Notes: generated from the letters alone by a model not told the origin. Positions 17,379-26,209 are shown, counted from the first letter of the stretch. The stretch: 64,000 bases of DNA from Rhodopseudomonas pentothenatexigens (GCF_900218015.1 NZ_UFQQ01000017.1:1-64000); one strand, 5' to 3'. Translations and numbers: made by a program.

Positions 17379-18808
17379 GACGTCTGCGCCGGATCAAGAT
17401 CCTCGCCACGCTCGGCCCCGCCTCCTCCGACAGCACCATGATCCGCAAGCTGTTCGAGGCCGGTGCCGACGTGTTCCGGATCAACATGAGCCACACCGCG
17501 CACGACAAGATGCGCGAGCTGGTGAAGACCATCCGCAACGTCGAGAGCAGCTACGGCCGCCCGATCGGCATCCTGGTCGATCTGCAGGGACCCAAACTGC
17601 GGCTGGGCTCGTTCGCGAACGGGCCGGTGCAACTCAACAACGGTGCCAGCTTCGTACTGGATTCCATCAAGGAGCCGGGCGACGCCACGCGGGTGCATCT
17701 GCCGCATCCGGAGATTCTAGCCGCCCTGAAGGTCGGCGATGCGCTGCTGCTCGACGACGGCAAGGTGCGGCTGATCTGCGAAGAGACCGCGGGCGACCGC
17801 GCGGTCACCCGCGTGGCGATCGGCGGCAAGATGAGCGATCGCAAGGGCGTCAGCCTGCCCGACACCGACCTGCCGATGTCGGCGATGACCAACAAGGACC
17901 GTGCCGACCTCGAAGCCGCCTGCGAGACCGGAATCGACTGGGTGGCGTTGAGCTTCGTGCAGCGCGCCGAAGACGTGGTCGAGGCCAAGCGACTGATCCG
18001 CGGCCGCGCCGCGGTAATGGCCAAGATCGAAAAGCCGCAGGCGATCGACCGGCTGCAGGACATTCTCGACGTGTCCGACGCACTGATGGTGGCGCGCGGC
18101 GATCTCGGCGTCGAGATGCCGCTCGAGCGGGTGCCGAGCCTGCAGAAACAGATGACCCGCATGGCGCGGCGCGCCGGCAAGCCGGTGGTGGTCGCGACCC
18201 AGATGCTGGAATCGATGATCTCCAGCCCGGTGCCGACCCGCGCCGAAGTCTCCGACGTCGCCACCGCGGTCTATGAGGGCGCCGACGCGATCATGCTGTC
18301 GGCCGAATCCGCCGCCGGCAAATATCCAATCGAAGCGGTGTCGACGATGAACCGGATCGGCGAGGAGGTGGAGCGCGACGCCACCTATCGCACCGTGGTG
18401 ACGGCGCAGCGTCCCGATCCCGAAGCGACCGCCGGCGATGCCATCGCCGGCGCCGCACGGCAGATCGCCGAGACGCTCGACTTGTCGGCGATCATCTGCT
18501 GGACCTCGTCGGGCTCGACCGCACTGCGGGTGGCACGCGAGCGGCCGAAGGTGCCGGTGGTGGCGATCACGCCGAGCATCAACACCGGACGCAAGCTGTC
18601 GGCGGTGTGGGGCGTGCATTGCGTCGTGGCCGAAGACGCCAAGGATCAGGACGACATGGTCGAGCGCGCCGGCCGCATCGCCTTCCGCGACGGCTTCGCC
18701 AAGTCCGGCCAGCGCGTGATCATCGTCGCCGGCGTCCCGCTCGGCACCCCCGGCGCCACCAACATGGTCCGCATCGCCTATGTCGGACCGAGCGATACGG
18801 ACGTGTGA
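17375..18808 (+). CDS. pyk: Pyruvate kinase
   Basis: The 477-residue enzyme converts phosphoenolpyruvate and ADP to pyruvate and ATP, the last step of glycolysis. It shows the N-terminal RIKILATLGPASSD strand, the INMSHT substrate loop, the active-site AKIEKPQAID lysine/glutamate motif and MVARGDLGVEMP, followed by the C-terminal alpha/beta domain. I take the ATG at 17375, which overlaps the DUF1036 stop by four bases; the frame is open further left but that part is a shadow of the DUF1036 gene. Translational coupling to DUF1036 is likely. Confidence 0.97.
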   Translation: MRRLRRIKILATLGPASSDSTMIRKLFEAGADVFRINMSHTAHDKMRELVKTIRNVESSYGRPIGILVDLQGPKLRLGSFANGPVQLNNGASFVLDSIKEPGDATRVHLPHPEILAALKVGDALLLDDGKVRLICEETAGDRAVTRVAIGGKMSDRKGVSLPDTDLPMSAMTNKDRADLEAACETGIDWVALSFVQRAEDVVEAKRLIRGRAAVMAKIEKPQAIDRLQDILDVSDALMVARGDLGVEMPLERVPSLQKQMTRMARRAGKPVVVATQMLESMISSPVPTRAEVSDVATAVYEGADAIMLSAESAAGKYPIEAVSTMNRIGEEVERDATYRTVVTAQRPDPEATAGDAIAGAARQIAETLDLSAIICWTSSGSTALRVARERPKVPVVAITPSINTGRKLSAVWGVHCVVAEDAKDQDDMVERAGRIAFRDGFAKSGQRVIIVAGVPLGTPGATNMVRIAYVGPSDTDV

Positions 18809-18851
18809 GGGGCACGGAGAGGCAAGCCCTCCCTCGTTCAATCTCACGTTC

Positions 18852-19008
18852 GTCATTCCGGGGCGCGCGTAGCGCGAGCCCGGAATCCATAACCACCGAA
18901 TGAGTTGTTGCGCCAATCACCCTCGCCCAGTGCATCACAGCTTGCACGGGACATATGGATTCCGGGCTCGCTCACTTCGTGAGCGCCCCGGAATGACAAA
19001 GGAGAGGC
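18852..19008. repeat. 157-bp intergenic repeat, left copy (brackets hicAB)
   Basis: It starts GTCATTCCGGGGCGCGCG and ends CGCCCCGGAATGACAAAGGAGAGG; its ends are inverted repeats of each other. A second copy in the same orientation lies at 19799-19954 and differs mainly in a roughly 30-base central stretch. The two copies enclose the hicA-hicB module exactly. Confidence 0.92.
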
Positions 19009-19059
19009 TTACGTCGGGGCTGGTCGCCTGGGTTGAGCGGAGACACAAATTATGGCGGG

Positions 19060-19497
19060 TCAGGCCGCCACTTCGACTCCGATGACTAGCCGCTTGCCGA
19101 GCGCACGTAACGCCTCGACCATTGCCGGCAATTTGGTCGGGTGCCGTGGATCGAGGATTCGGCGAACCTCCTTCTCGTCTTTGCCCATCCGGCGCGCCAA
19201 TTCGCTTTTGTTGATACCAGCCTCCGCGAAGGCCTCCAGGACTGCCAGTTTCGCAGCGACCTCGGGGGCAACTGCGATCATGATAAGCCCCTTGGTCTTG
19301 GTCTTCGCTTTCGGCAGCGGAAGACCGCGCTGCGGATAGCTCAGAAGCGCCAGACCGAGAGCTTCCTCCGCCTGCACGCGGGCGTCAGCCATATCGTCAC
19401 CCTGAGTGATCGCCTCGGGTACATCGGGAAAACTCACCACGACGACGCCGCGCCGATCTCCCGGCTCGAATTCTGCCGCGTAGGCGTAGGTTTTCAT
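19060..19497 (-). CDS. hicB: HicB-type antitoxin
   Basis: The 145-residue antitoxin has the HicB degraded RNase H-like fold at the N-terminus (MKTYAYAAEFEPGD, VVVSFPDVPEAITQGD, and A-x-x-x-A-x-E-A-L-G-L-A-L) and a C-terminal helix-turn-helix (NKSELARRMGKDEKEVRRILD) for autoregulation. The ATG at 19497 overlaps the hicA stop by four bases; a TTG two codons earlier is less likely. It binds and masks HicA. The gene order toxin-antitoxin (hicA first) is standard for this family. Confidence 0.95.
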   Translation of the reverse strand: MKTYAYAAEFEPGDRRGVVVVSFPDVPEAITQGDDMADARVQAEEALGLALLSYPQRGLPLPKAKTKTKGLIMIAVAPEVAAKLAVLEAFAEAGINKSELARRMGKDEKEVRRILDPRHPTKLPAMVEALRALGKRLVIGVEVAA

Positions 19498-19733
19498 AGG
19501 CAAATCCTCATTCGGTGGCCACAGTCGGCCGATTGGTCTGCAAGACCCAGATGTTTTCGTATCTTCCTCGCGGTCTTGGGATCGATCTCACGACTCGGCA
19601 ATGTCGTCAGGCGATCGCCGACGAACACCATCGCGTGACCGCCTTTGCCTTTGCGATAGTCGACGCGAAAGCGCAGCCCGCGAGCCTGGGCCTCTTCGCG
19701 CAACTCCGCGATGAACCGATCACGCTTGTCCAT
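19494..19733 (-). CDS. hicA: HicA-type mRNA interferase toxin
   Basis: This 79-residue protein shows the HicA double-stranded RNA-binding fold with the catalytic-histidine segment GKGGHAMVFVGDR and the RKIRKHLGL C-terminal helix. HicA cleaves mRNA and tmRNA until bound by HicB. It starts at an ATG at 19733 and overlaps hicB by four bases. The N-terminal part (FIAELREEAQARGLRFRVDYRKGKGGH) is longer than in minimal HicA proteins of about 60 residues but fits the family. Confidence 0.92.
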   Translation of the reverse strand: MDKRDRFIAELREEAQARGLRFRVDYRKGKGGHAMVFVGDRLTTLPSREIDPKTARKIRKHLGLADQSADCGHRMRICL

Positions 19734-19756
19734 GCCGAGACCTCGACCGGACCAAC

Positions 19757-19776
19757 ATCGGACATTTTTGTCCGAT
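19757..19776. promoter_or_regulatory. Perfect palindromic operator upstream of hicA
   Basis: ATCGGACA and TGTCCGAT form perfect 8-bp arms around TTTT, 23 bases upstream of the hicA start. This is the expected place for autorepression by the HicB helix-turn-helix domain. The assignment is inferred from position and symmetry. Confidence 0.65.
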
Positions 19777-19798
19777 TGTCAAAATTACGGGCAGCCGT

Positions 19799-19954
19799 GT
19801 CATTCCGGGGCGCGCGTAGCGCGAGCCCGGAATCCATAACCACCGAATGAGTTGTTGCGCTAATCCCCCGGCCCCTGTGCTTCACAGCTAGCACGGCGCA
19901 TATGGATTCCGGGCTCGCTCACTTCGTGAGCGCCCCGGAATGACAAAGGAGAGG
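19799..19954. repeat. 156-bp intergenic repeat, right copy (brackets hicAB)
   Basis: Direct repeat of 18852-19008, identical over the first ~73 bases and last ~50 bases by eye, with substitutions in the middle (for example GCGCTAATCCCCC against GCGCCAATCACCC). It lies between hicA and the OsmC gene. Confidence 0.92.
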
Positions 19955-19965
19955 ATGTTGCTGGC

Positions 19966-20394
19966 TCAGCTCACCAGCTTGGCGTCCATCGTGATCTTGG
20001 TGTTGAGCAGCTTCGACACCGGGCAGCCGGCCTTGGCCGTGGCGGCGCAGTCCTGGAAGGTGGCGTCGTCGGCGCCGGGGATCTTGGCGGTGAGGGTCAG
20101 ATGCACCGCCGTGATGGCAAAGCCGTCGCCCTGCTTCTCCAGGGTGACGTCGGCCTTGGTTTCCATCTGCTCGGCGGTGAGCTTGGCTTCGCCGAGGATC
20201 AGCGACAGCGCCATGGTGAAGCAGGCAGCATGAGCCGCGCCGATCAGCTCTTCGGGATTGGAGCCTGGCTTGCCTTCGAACCGGCTGGCGAAGCCGTAGG
20301 GATAATCGGACAGCGCGCCGCTCTTGGTCGAGATCGCGCCCTTGCCGTCCTTGATGCCGCCCTGCCACTTCGCCGAACCGGATGTCGTGCTCAT
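19966..20394 (-). CDS. OsmC/Ohr family peroxiredoxin
   Basis: The 142-residue OsmC-fold protein has the two redox cysteines expected for thiol-dependent hydroperoxide reduction: one in AAHAACFTMALS and one in the C-terminal KAGCPVSKLL. The glycine-rich start AKWQGGIKDGKGAISTKSG is typical of the OsmC (rather than Ohr) branch, usually induced by osmotic or oxidative stress. GGGAG lies before the ATG at 20394. The frame is open far upstream, but that part is a shadow of the TPR gene. Confidence 0.93.
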   Translation of the reverse strand: MSTTSGSAKWQGGIKDGKGAISTKSGALSDYPYGFASRFEGKPGSNPEELIGAAHAACFTMALSLILGEAKLTAEQMETKADVTLEKQGDGFAITAVHLTLTAKIPGADDATFQDCAATAKAGCPVSKLLNTKITMDAKLVS

Positions 20395-20519
20395 TGGGAT
20401 CTCCCGTGCTGATGTCGATGATCGTCCGCTCGGCCCATCGGCCGGCGGCGATGCTTGCGGTGGACCTTGGATGTGGGGTGGCTCGGCCGGAATCAAAGCG
20501 CGACCGGCGCAGAAGCGCC

Positions 20520-21182
20520 TCAGATGTCGCGGCCTTCGACCTTCTCCGACAGCGTCTTGACGAGGTCCGGCACCTTGTCGAGATGCGGATTGAGCGCCAG
20601 CGCCCTGCGGAACGCGTCGAGCGCGCGTTTGTCGTCGCCGAGTTCCTGCATGATCATGCCGAGGCCGGCGAGCGCGCCGAAATGGCGCGGTTCGCGCGCC
20701 AGCACCTGCTCGATATTTTCGAGCGAATGCATGTAGTCGTTCTGCAGATAGTAGATCGTCGCGCGCCGGTTCCAGCCCTCGACGTAGTCCGGCTTCAGCT
20801 TGACGACGGCATCGAGCAGCTTCAGCGCGACGTCGAACTGCTTGGCATCCATCGCGACCTTGGAACGCGCCATCAGCAGCGCGGTGGTGTCGCTGGCGGT
20901 CTGGCTCCACAGCGCCCAGATCCGGCCCTCGACATGCTTGGCGCTGGCTTCATCGGGCGCAGCCTTCAGGGCCCCGAACAGGAAATCCAGCCCCTTGGTG
21001 CGGTCGGCCGGCACCCGCGGCAGCTTCTCCGGCGGCGCGGGCGGCTGATCCAGTGATTTTTCCAGCGGGTGCTTCGGCGCATCGGGAGCCTGCGCCCGCG
21101 CGAGATCGGGAGCAGTCAGCAGCAAAGCCGCGAGCGCCAGAGCGCCGCCGATGCCGTGCCGATATCGAATGCGGAAGGCCAT
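20520..21182 (-). CDS. Exported tetratricopeptide repeat protein
   Basis: The 220-residue protein has a signal peptide (GGALALAALLLTAPDLARAQ) and at least three TPR units in residues about 110-205: ALLMARSKVAMDAKQFDVAL, EGWNRRATIYYLQNDYMHSL and FGALAGLGMIMQELGDDKRAL. TPR domains form protein-binding superhelices, and this one should lie in the periplasm. A Pro-rich segment (PPAPPEKLP) follows the signal. The partner is unknown. It is transcribed away from L36, with a terminator between them. Confidence 0.88.
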   Translation of the reverse strand: MAFRIRYRHGIGGALALAALLLTAPDLARAQAPDAPKHPLEKSLDQPPAPPEKLPRVPADRTKGLDFLFGALKAAPDEASAKHVEGRIWALWSQTASDTTALLMARSKVAMDAKQFDVALKLLDAVVKLKPDYVEGWNRRATIYYLQNDYMHSLENIEQVLAREPRHFGALAGLGMIMQELGDDKRALDAFRRALALNPHLDKVPDLVKTLSEKVEGRDI

Positions 21183-21206
21183 CGCTACAGTCTAGACACG
21201 ACAAAG

Positions 21207-21228
21207 CGCGCTGCAAAGCAGCGCGCGC
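21207..21228 (-). terminator. Terminator after rpmJ
   Basis: GCGCGCTG and CAGCGCGC pair over a CAAAG loop; read on the minus strand it is followed by TTTGTC. It lies 50 bases past the L36 stop and just upstream of the TPR gene start. Confidence 0.6.
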
Positions 21229-21277
21229 GTCACAGCGGCGTGAGAACGAACAGCGAGGCCGATGCCGGCCCGGCCGA

Positions 21278-21403
21278 TCAGCCCTGGCGGGCCTTGAAAC
21301 GGCGCTGGGTCTTGTTGATGACGTAGAGCCGGCCCTTGCGGCGCACCAGGCGGTTTTCGCGGTGGCGGGTGAGCAGCGACTTCAGCGAGTTACGGACCTT
21401 CAT
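21278..21403 (-). CDS. rpmJ: 50S ribosomal protein L36 (cysteine-free form)
   Basis: The 41-residue protein begins [20 protein letters not shown] and ends [13 protein letters not shown]. It is the longer, cysteine-free (C-minus) L36 that does not bind zinc, the usual form in alphaproteobacteria. It contacts 23S rRNA in the large subunit. AGGATAGACCC precedes the ATG at 21403. Confidence 0.95.
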
Positions 21404-21705
21404 GGGTCTATCCTGACTGTTTGAAAGGCCGTGACAACTGGCCGGAATGCAACAGAAAAACGGCCCGATGGCGGGAGGCCCGCCCGGGACGGTGTCTATC
21501 TATCCAGCGACTCCCGGCCTGTCAATCGATCCTGCCCCGGAACCGGTCCGTGACTTGCGGAAAACCCCGGACCAAGGGGGTCGCAAGCCGGCGCAGGGCA
21601 GAAATCCTGTGCGCCGAGCCGCTTCACAGTTCCGCAAAATAATTATAGACCATAATCAATTCGCCGCCGCCAAGAAGGCGAGCAAACGCCCGAAGGAAAC
21701 GCCCG
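21404..21705. other. Intergenic spacer rpmJ-amidohydrolase, no gene seen
   Basis: Divergent promoter region of about 300 bases. It includes an AT-rich stretch AAAATAATTATAGACC at about 21636 that could serve as a promoter region for the amidohydrolase gene. No hairpin or repeat was recognised. Confidence 0.4.
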
Positions 21706-22575
21706 ATGCTGAATCCCGACGATCTCGTCGCCATCGACATCCACACCCACGCCGAGGAGCCCTGCGGCTGCCACGCCGACGACGGCTACGACGATTTCCA
21801 GGCGCGGATGGCCGAGTATTTCGGCTCGCCCAACAAGCATCCGCCGACCGTGCCGGAGACCGCCGCGTATTATCGCGCCAAGAAGATCGCCGCGGTGATT
21901 TTCCCGGTCGACGCCGAGCGCGAGACCGGCTTCCGCCGCTACAACAACGACGAGATGATCGAAATCACGCGGCAGAACTCCGACGTGCTGATTCCGTTCG
22001 CCTCGATCGATCCGCACAAGGGCAAGCTCGGCGTGCGCGAGGCGCGGCGCCTGATCGCCGACTACGGCATCAAGGGCTTCAAATTCCACCCGACGATGCA
22101 GGGCTTCTATCCGAACGACCGGCTCGCCTATCCGCTGTACGAGGCGATCCAGGAAGGAGGCGCGATCGCTCTGTTTCACACCGGCCAGACCGGCGTCGGC
22201 TCCGGCATGCCGGGCGGCATGGGCATGCGGCTGAAATACTCCAACCCGATGTACATGGACGACGTCGCGGCCGACTTCCCGGACATGAAGATCATCCTGG
22301 CGCACCCGTCCTTCCCCTGGCAGGAAGAGGCGCTGTCGGTCGCCACCCACAAGCCCAACGTCTATATCGACCTGTCGGGCTGGTCGCCGAAGTACTTCCC
22401 GCCGATCCTGGTGCGCTACATCAACACCATCCTGCAGGACAAGATGCTGTTCGGCTCGGATTGGCCGGTGATCACCCCGGACCGCTGGCTGTCGGATTTC
22501 GCCAAGCTCGAGATCCGCGACGAGGTCCGGCCGAAAGTGCTGAAGCACAACGCCCGCAAGCTGCTGGGGATCTAA
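21706..22575 (+). CDS. Amidohydrolase-2 family metal-dependent hydrolase
   Basis: The 289-residue TIM-barrel protein shows the metal-binding DIHTHAEEP motif at residues 10-18, GFKFHPTMQGF, the HPSFPW histidine and the closing FGSDWPVITP aspartate motif. This pattern fits the ACMSD/amidohydrolase 2 group, which includes decarboxylases and hydratases of aromatic-pathway intermediates. The substrate cannot be assigned from sequence. AAGGAAACGCCCG precedes the ATG. It stands alone between rpmJ and the HAD gene, followed by a palindromic repeat. Confidence 0.87.
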   Translation: MLNPDDLVAIDIHTHAEEPCGCHADDGYDDFQARMAEYFGSPNKHPPTVPETAAYYRAKKIAAVIFPVDAERETGFRRYNNDEMIEITRQNSDVLIPFASIDPHKGKLGVREARRLIADYGIKGFKFHPTMQGFYPNDRLAYPLYEAIQEGGAIALFHTGQTGVGSGMPGGMGMRLKYSNPMYMDDVAADFPDMKIILAHPSFPWQEEALSVATHKPNVYIDLSGWSPKYFPPILVRYINTILQDKMLFGSDWPVITPDRWLSDFAKLEIRDEVRPKVLKHNARKLLGI

Positions 22576-22577
22576 GC

Positions 22578-22740
22578 TGGTCACCTCTCCCCGCGCGCGG
22601 GGAGAGGTCGGCAGGCATCGTCAGATGCATGCCGGGTGAGGGGGCGCTTCCCCGCAGCCGAGCCGCAGCGCCCCGCGTCGCCCCTCACCCCAACCCTCTC
22701 CCCGCAAGGGCGGGGCGAGGGAGCCCGCCGCAATTCTTGC
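22578..22740. repeat. Palindromic intergenic repeat (CTCTCCCCGC type)
   Basis: CTCCCCGCGCGCGGGGAGAGG at the left and CCTCTCCCCGCAAGGGCGGGGCGAGGG at the right flank inverted GGTGAGGGGGCG/CGCCCCTCACCC arms. The same vocabulary recurs at 38369-38566. Confidence 0.7.
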
Positions 22741-22841
22741 ACCGCTTAGCGAAGCAACCGCGCCCGCGCTTCTCATCGCGCGGCCACTGAGATAGCGTCG
22801 CCGTACCAACGAAATTGGCAGCAAAGACTGAGACCCACCCC

Positions 22842-23582
22842 ATGACCATCAAGGCCGTCGTGTTCGATGCCTACGGCACGCTGTACGACATCCAGTCGGT
22901 GGCGGCGGTGACCGAGACGGAGTTTCCGGGCTACGGCGAGGTGATCACTCAGCTCTGGCGGATCAAGCAGCTCGAATACACCTGGCTGCGCTCGCAGATG
23001 GGGACCTACGAGGACTTCGCCGTCGTCACCCGGGATTCGCTCGCCTACACGCTCGACTGTCTCGGCATCGAGGCCGGTGGCGGCGCATTCGAGCGGATCT
23101 TCGCCAAATATCTCGACCTCGCGCTGTATCCCGAAGCGCTGGCGGCGCTCGATGCGCTCGCGCCCTGCAAGCGCGCGATCCTGTCCAACGGAAGCCCGGA
23201 GATGCTCGGCGCCCTCACCCGCAACACCGGGCTCGACCGCGTGCTCGACGACGTGATCAGCGTCGATGCCGCCAAGGTCTTCAAACCGCATCCGCGCGCC
23301 TATGCGCTCGCCGAAGCCCGGCTCGGCGTGCCGCCGCGCGAAATGCTGTTCGTCTCGTCGAACCCATGGGACGTCGCCGGCGCCAAGGCGTTCGGCTTCA
23401 CCGTCGCCTGGATCGAGCGCGTCAGCCGCGAGGCGATGGCGCGCGAACTGCGGCGCCCCGGGCCGCTGCCGCCGCAGACGCTGTTCAAGGCGCTGCGCAC
23501 CCAGATGGACGTGCTCGGCTTCGAGCCCGACCACCGCATCGGCTCACTGGCGGCGCTGGCGGAGATCGTCGCGAGCCGCTGA
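22842..23582 (+). CDS. Haloacid dehalogenase, type II
   Basis: The 246-residue HAD enzyme carries the nucleophile motif VVFDAYGTLYD (D9), the SNGSPEM motif II and KPHPRAYALAEARLGV with FVSSNPWDVAGAKAFGF motif IV. The FDAYGTLYD and SSNxWDVxGA combination marks L-2-haloacid dehalogenases, which hydrolyse 2-haloalkanoates to 2-hydroxyalkanoates with inversion. Start taken at the ATG at 22842; a TTG at 22815 is possible and no strong ribosome site distinguishes them. Whether it dehalogenates in vivo is unproven. Confidence 0.92.
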   Translation: MTIKAVVFDAYGTLYDIQSVAAVTETEFPGYGEVITQLWRIKQLEYTWLRSQMGTYEDFAVVTRDSLAYTLDCLGIEAGGGAFERIFAKYLDLALYPEALAALDALAPCKRAILSNGSPEMLGALTRNTGLDRVLDDVISVDAAKVFKPHPRAYALAEARLGVPPREMLFVSSNPWDVAGAKAFGFTVAWIERVSREAMARELRRPGPLPPQTLFKALRTQMDVLGFEPDHRIGSLAALAEIVASR

Positions 23583-23657
23583 GTTTGCACCGCCGCAGGC
23601 TTTGCGGCATATCGGCTGCTCGGTTGCCGGCACGAAGCGCCGGCCTCGAGGAGCCGC

Positions 23658-24125
23658 ATGAGTCTGGAATCCGTCCGCACCTGGTTCGCCCACCACGCCC
23701 CCGACATCGCCGTCGAGGAATCGGCGATGAGTTCGGCGACCGTGCCGCTCGCCGCCGAAGCGTACGGCGTGCCGCCGGCGCAGATCGCCAAGACGCTGTC
23801 GTTGCGCGTCGGCGAGCGCGTGGTGCTGATCGTCACCAGCGGCACGATGCGGCTCGACAACAAGAAGGCGAAGGCGCTGCTCGGCGGCAAGCCGAAGATG
23901 CTCGGCGTCCACGAAGTCGCCGATCTCACCGGCCATGAAGTCGGCGGCGTCTGTCCGTTCGGCCTGAAGGAACCGCTGCCGATCTATTGCGACGTGTCGC
24001 TGCAGGCGTTCGACGTCGTGGTGCCGGCAGCCGGCTCGACCCACAGCGCGGTGCGGATCGCGCCGCAGCGGATGGCCGAGCTGGTCGGCGCCGAATGGGT
24101 CGACGTCTGCGAGGTGCGCGACTGA
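23658..24125 (+). CDS. YbaK/EbsC-family aminoacyl-tRNA deacylase
   Basis: The 155-residue protein belongs to the YbaK/ProX trans-editing family, which hydrolyses mischarged tRNA (for example Cys- or Ala-tRNA(Pro)). Family features seen are AAEAYGVPPAQIAKTLSLRV with the catalytic-region lysine, MRLDNKKAKALLG, and the GHEVGGVCPFGLKEPLPIYCD loop ending in AAGSTHSAVRI. GAGGAGCCGC precedes the ATG. It is 75 bases after the HAD gene, so co-transcription is possible. Confidence 0.93.
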   Translation: MSLESVRTWFAHHAPDIAVEESAMSSATVPLAAEAYGVPPAQIAKTLSLRVGERVVLIVTSGTMRLDNKKAKALLGGKPKMLGVHEVADLTGHEVGGVCPFGLKEPLPIYCDVSLQAFDVVVPAAGSTHSAVRIAPQRMAELVGAEWVDVCEVRD

Positions 24126-24347
24126 TCGCGATGCTGCTGCGACCGGCAGCAGCGCAGATCAAGACGCGGTGCCAGGCCGTGACGCTGCCGGTCCGCGACG
24201 TGCCGTTTCGGCTCCCTCAAAAATGCACTGCGCCGACGGGCTTGACATCGAGCGCCTCGCGCTGGACCCTGTCGCCAACGAAAACAGGATCGCAGCACGC
24301 AACAGACGGGAAAACCCGCGGGCGATGCGATCCATCCGGGGGGACAC

Positions 24348-24869
24348 ATGCTGGGCAAACTGCTCGGTTACGCGTCGGCGTTGCTGGCTTGGATCGGCGG
24401 CGTCGCGCTGGTGCTGATGATGCTGCACATCGCAGCCGACGTCGTCGCCCGCTATGTCTTCAATGCGCCGCTGCACGGGACGGTTGAGATCGTCTCCGCC
24501 TACTACATGGTCGCCGTGGTGTTCCTGCCGCTGGCGATGATCGAGCGCGCCAACGGCCACATCGTCGTCGAACTCGCCACCCAGCATTTCCCGCGGCGGA
24601 TCCAGGACGCGCTGATCGGCGTGGTGGCGCTGCTGTCGGCGGCGTATTTCGGCGCCTTCGCCTGGCAGACCGGCGGTGACGCCATCAAGAAATACGAGAT
24701 CGGCGAACAGGCCCTCGGCACCGTCGCGGTGACGGTGTGGCCGACGCGATTCTTCCTGCCGATCGGCTGCGGCATGATCGCGCTGGTGCTGGTCTACAAG
24801 GCGGTCCGACTGTTCAGAGGCGACCGCAAGGTGCTGCAACCTCACGTCGCGCGCGAAGCGATCGAATAA
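24348..24869 (+). CDS. TRAP transporter small permease (DctQ type)
   Basis: The 173-residue protein has four membrane helices and the DctQ signatures DVVARYVFNAPLHGTVEI and MIERANGHIVVELATQHFP. It is the small membrane subunit that stabilises the large permease in tripartite ATP-independent periplasmic transport. GGGGGGACAC precedes the ATG. The 220 bases before it contain a TTGACA at about 24242 that might be part of a promoter. First gene of a three-gene TRAP operon with dctM- and dctP-type partners. Confidence 0.93.
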   Translation: MLGKLLGYASALLAWIGGVALVLMMLHIAADVVARYVFNAPLHGTVEIVSAYYMVAVVFLPLAMIERANGHIVVELATQHFPRRIQDALIGVVALLSAAYFGAFAWQTGGDAIKKYEIGEQALGTVAVTVWPTRFFLPIGCGMIALVLVYKAVRLFRGDRKVLQPHVAREAIE

Positions 24870-24901
24870 AAAAAAGCCGAGCGCAGGGGGAGGCGCCGAC
24901 G

Positions 24902-26209
24902 ATGGATGATCTGACGCTGAGCGGGGTCGTGCTCGGCCTGCTGATCGTGGCGATGCTGCTGCGGGTGCCGGTCGGCGTCGCACTGGGCGGACTGTCGTTC
25001 GCCGGCATCTGGGCGATGCTCGGCCCGCGCGTGGCGTGGGGCACGCTGACGTCGATGCCGTACGATTTCATCTCGCACTGGACGCTGAGTTCGGTGCCGA
25101 TGTTCCTGCTGATGGGCTACATCTGCTTCCACTCGCAGCTCACCGACGGCCTGTTCCGGGTGGCCCGCGCCTGGCTGTCGTGGATGCCGGGCGGCCTCGC
25201 GGTGGCCTCGGTCGGCGCCGCCGCCGGGTTTTCGGCGGTCACCGGGTCGTCGCTGGCCTGCGCCGCCGCGATGGGCCGGATCGCGATCCCCGAGATGCTG
25301 CGCAGCAAGTATCATCCCGGCCTCGCCGCCGGCACTGTCGCGGTCGCCGGCACCATCGGCTCGATGATCCCGCCCAGCATCCTGCTGCTGGTCTACGGCA
25401 TCTACGCCGAGCTGCCGATCAGCAAGCTGTTCATCGCCGGCGTGGTGCCGGGGCTGCTCACCGCCGTGCTGTACGCCGCGATGATCGTCACCCGCGTCAA
25501 GCTGAACCCGTCGCTGGCGCCGCGGATCACCGAGCGCGTCACCTGGGCCGACCGCTTCGGCGCGTTCCGCGGCACCTGGCCGGTGCTGGTGCTGATCTTC
25601 GGCGTGTTCGGCGGGCTGTTCGGCGGCGTGTTCACCCCGACCGAAGCCGGCGGCATCGGCGCGCTGCTGGCGTTCGTGATCGGCTTCGCGCAGCGCACTT
25701 TGACCTGGGACAAGATCAAGCTCGCCATCACCGAGACGCTGGTGACCACCGGCTCGATCTTCATCATCGCCATCGGAGCGCTGCTGCTGACCCGGTTCCT
25801 GGCGCTGTCCGGCTTCACCGACTTCATCTCCAGCATCGTGATCGAGGGCCAGATCTCGCCGCTGATGCTGGTGCTCGGCACCATGGCGGTGCTGCTGTTC
25901 CTCGGCTGCTTTCTCGACCCGATCGGCATCATGCTGCTGACGCTGCCGGTGTTCCTGCCGGCGGTCGAGAAGCTGCATGTCGACCTGATCTGGTACGGCA
26001 TCCTGCTGACCAAGCTGCTGGAGATAGGGCTGATCACGCCGCCGGTCGGGCTCAATGTCTTCGTCATTAAAGGCATCGTCGGCGACACGATTCCGATCGA
26101 GACGATCTTCCGCGGGATTCTCTGGTTCCTGGTCGCCGACCTGATCTGCGTCGCGCTGCTGGTCGCGTTCCCGCAGATCGCCACCTACCTGACCACGCTG
26201 GTCAACTGA
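24902..26209 (+). CDS. TRAP transporter large permease (DctM type)
   Basis: The 435-residue protein is the sodium-coupled large permease with about twelve helices. The elevator-domain motifs are visible, including AAAGFSAVTGSSLACAAAMG, GTVAVAGTIGSMIPPSI and GCFLDPIGIMLLTLPVFLP, and the end PPVGLNVFVIKG. GGGGGAGGCG precedes the ATG at 24902. It lies 32 bases after the small permease and 66 bases before the binding protein. Confidence 0.95.
   Translation: MDDLTLSGVVLGLLIVAMLLRVPVGVALGGLSFAGIWAMLGPRVAWGTLTSMPYDFISHWTLSSVPMFLLMGYICFHSQLTDGLFRVARAWLSWMPGGLAVASVGAAAGFSAVTGSSLACAAAMGRIAIPEMLRSKYHPGLAAGTVAVAGTIGSMIPPSILLLVYGIYAELPISKLFIAGVVPGLLTAVLYAAMIVTRVKLNPSLAPRITERVTWADRFGAFRGTWPVLVLIFGVFGGLFGGVFTPTEAGGIGALLAFVIGFAQRTLTWDKIKLAITETLVTTGSIFIIAIGALLLTRFLALSGFTDFISSIVIEGQISPLMLVLGTMAVLLFLGCFLDPIGIMLLTLPVFLPAVEKLHVDLIWYGILLTKLLEIGLITPPVGLNVFVIKGIVGDTIPIETIFRGILWFLVADLICVALLVAFPQIATYLTTLVN

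Noticed and set aside
18852-19954. Possible insertion sequence bounded by the 157-bp repeats
   Set aside because: The repeats are direct, not terminal inverted repeats of a transposon, and the interior encodes only HicA and HicB. No transposase is present.
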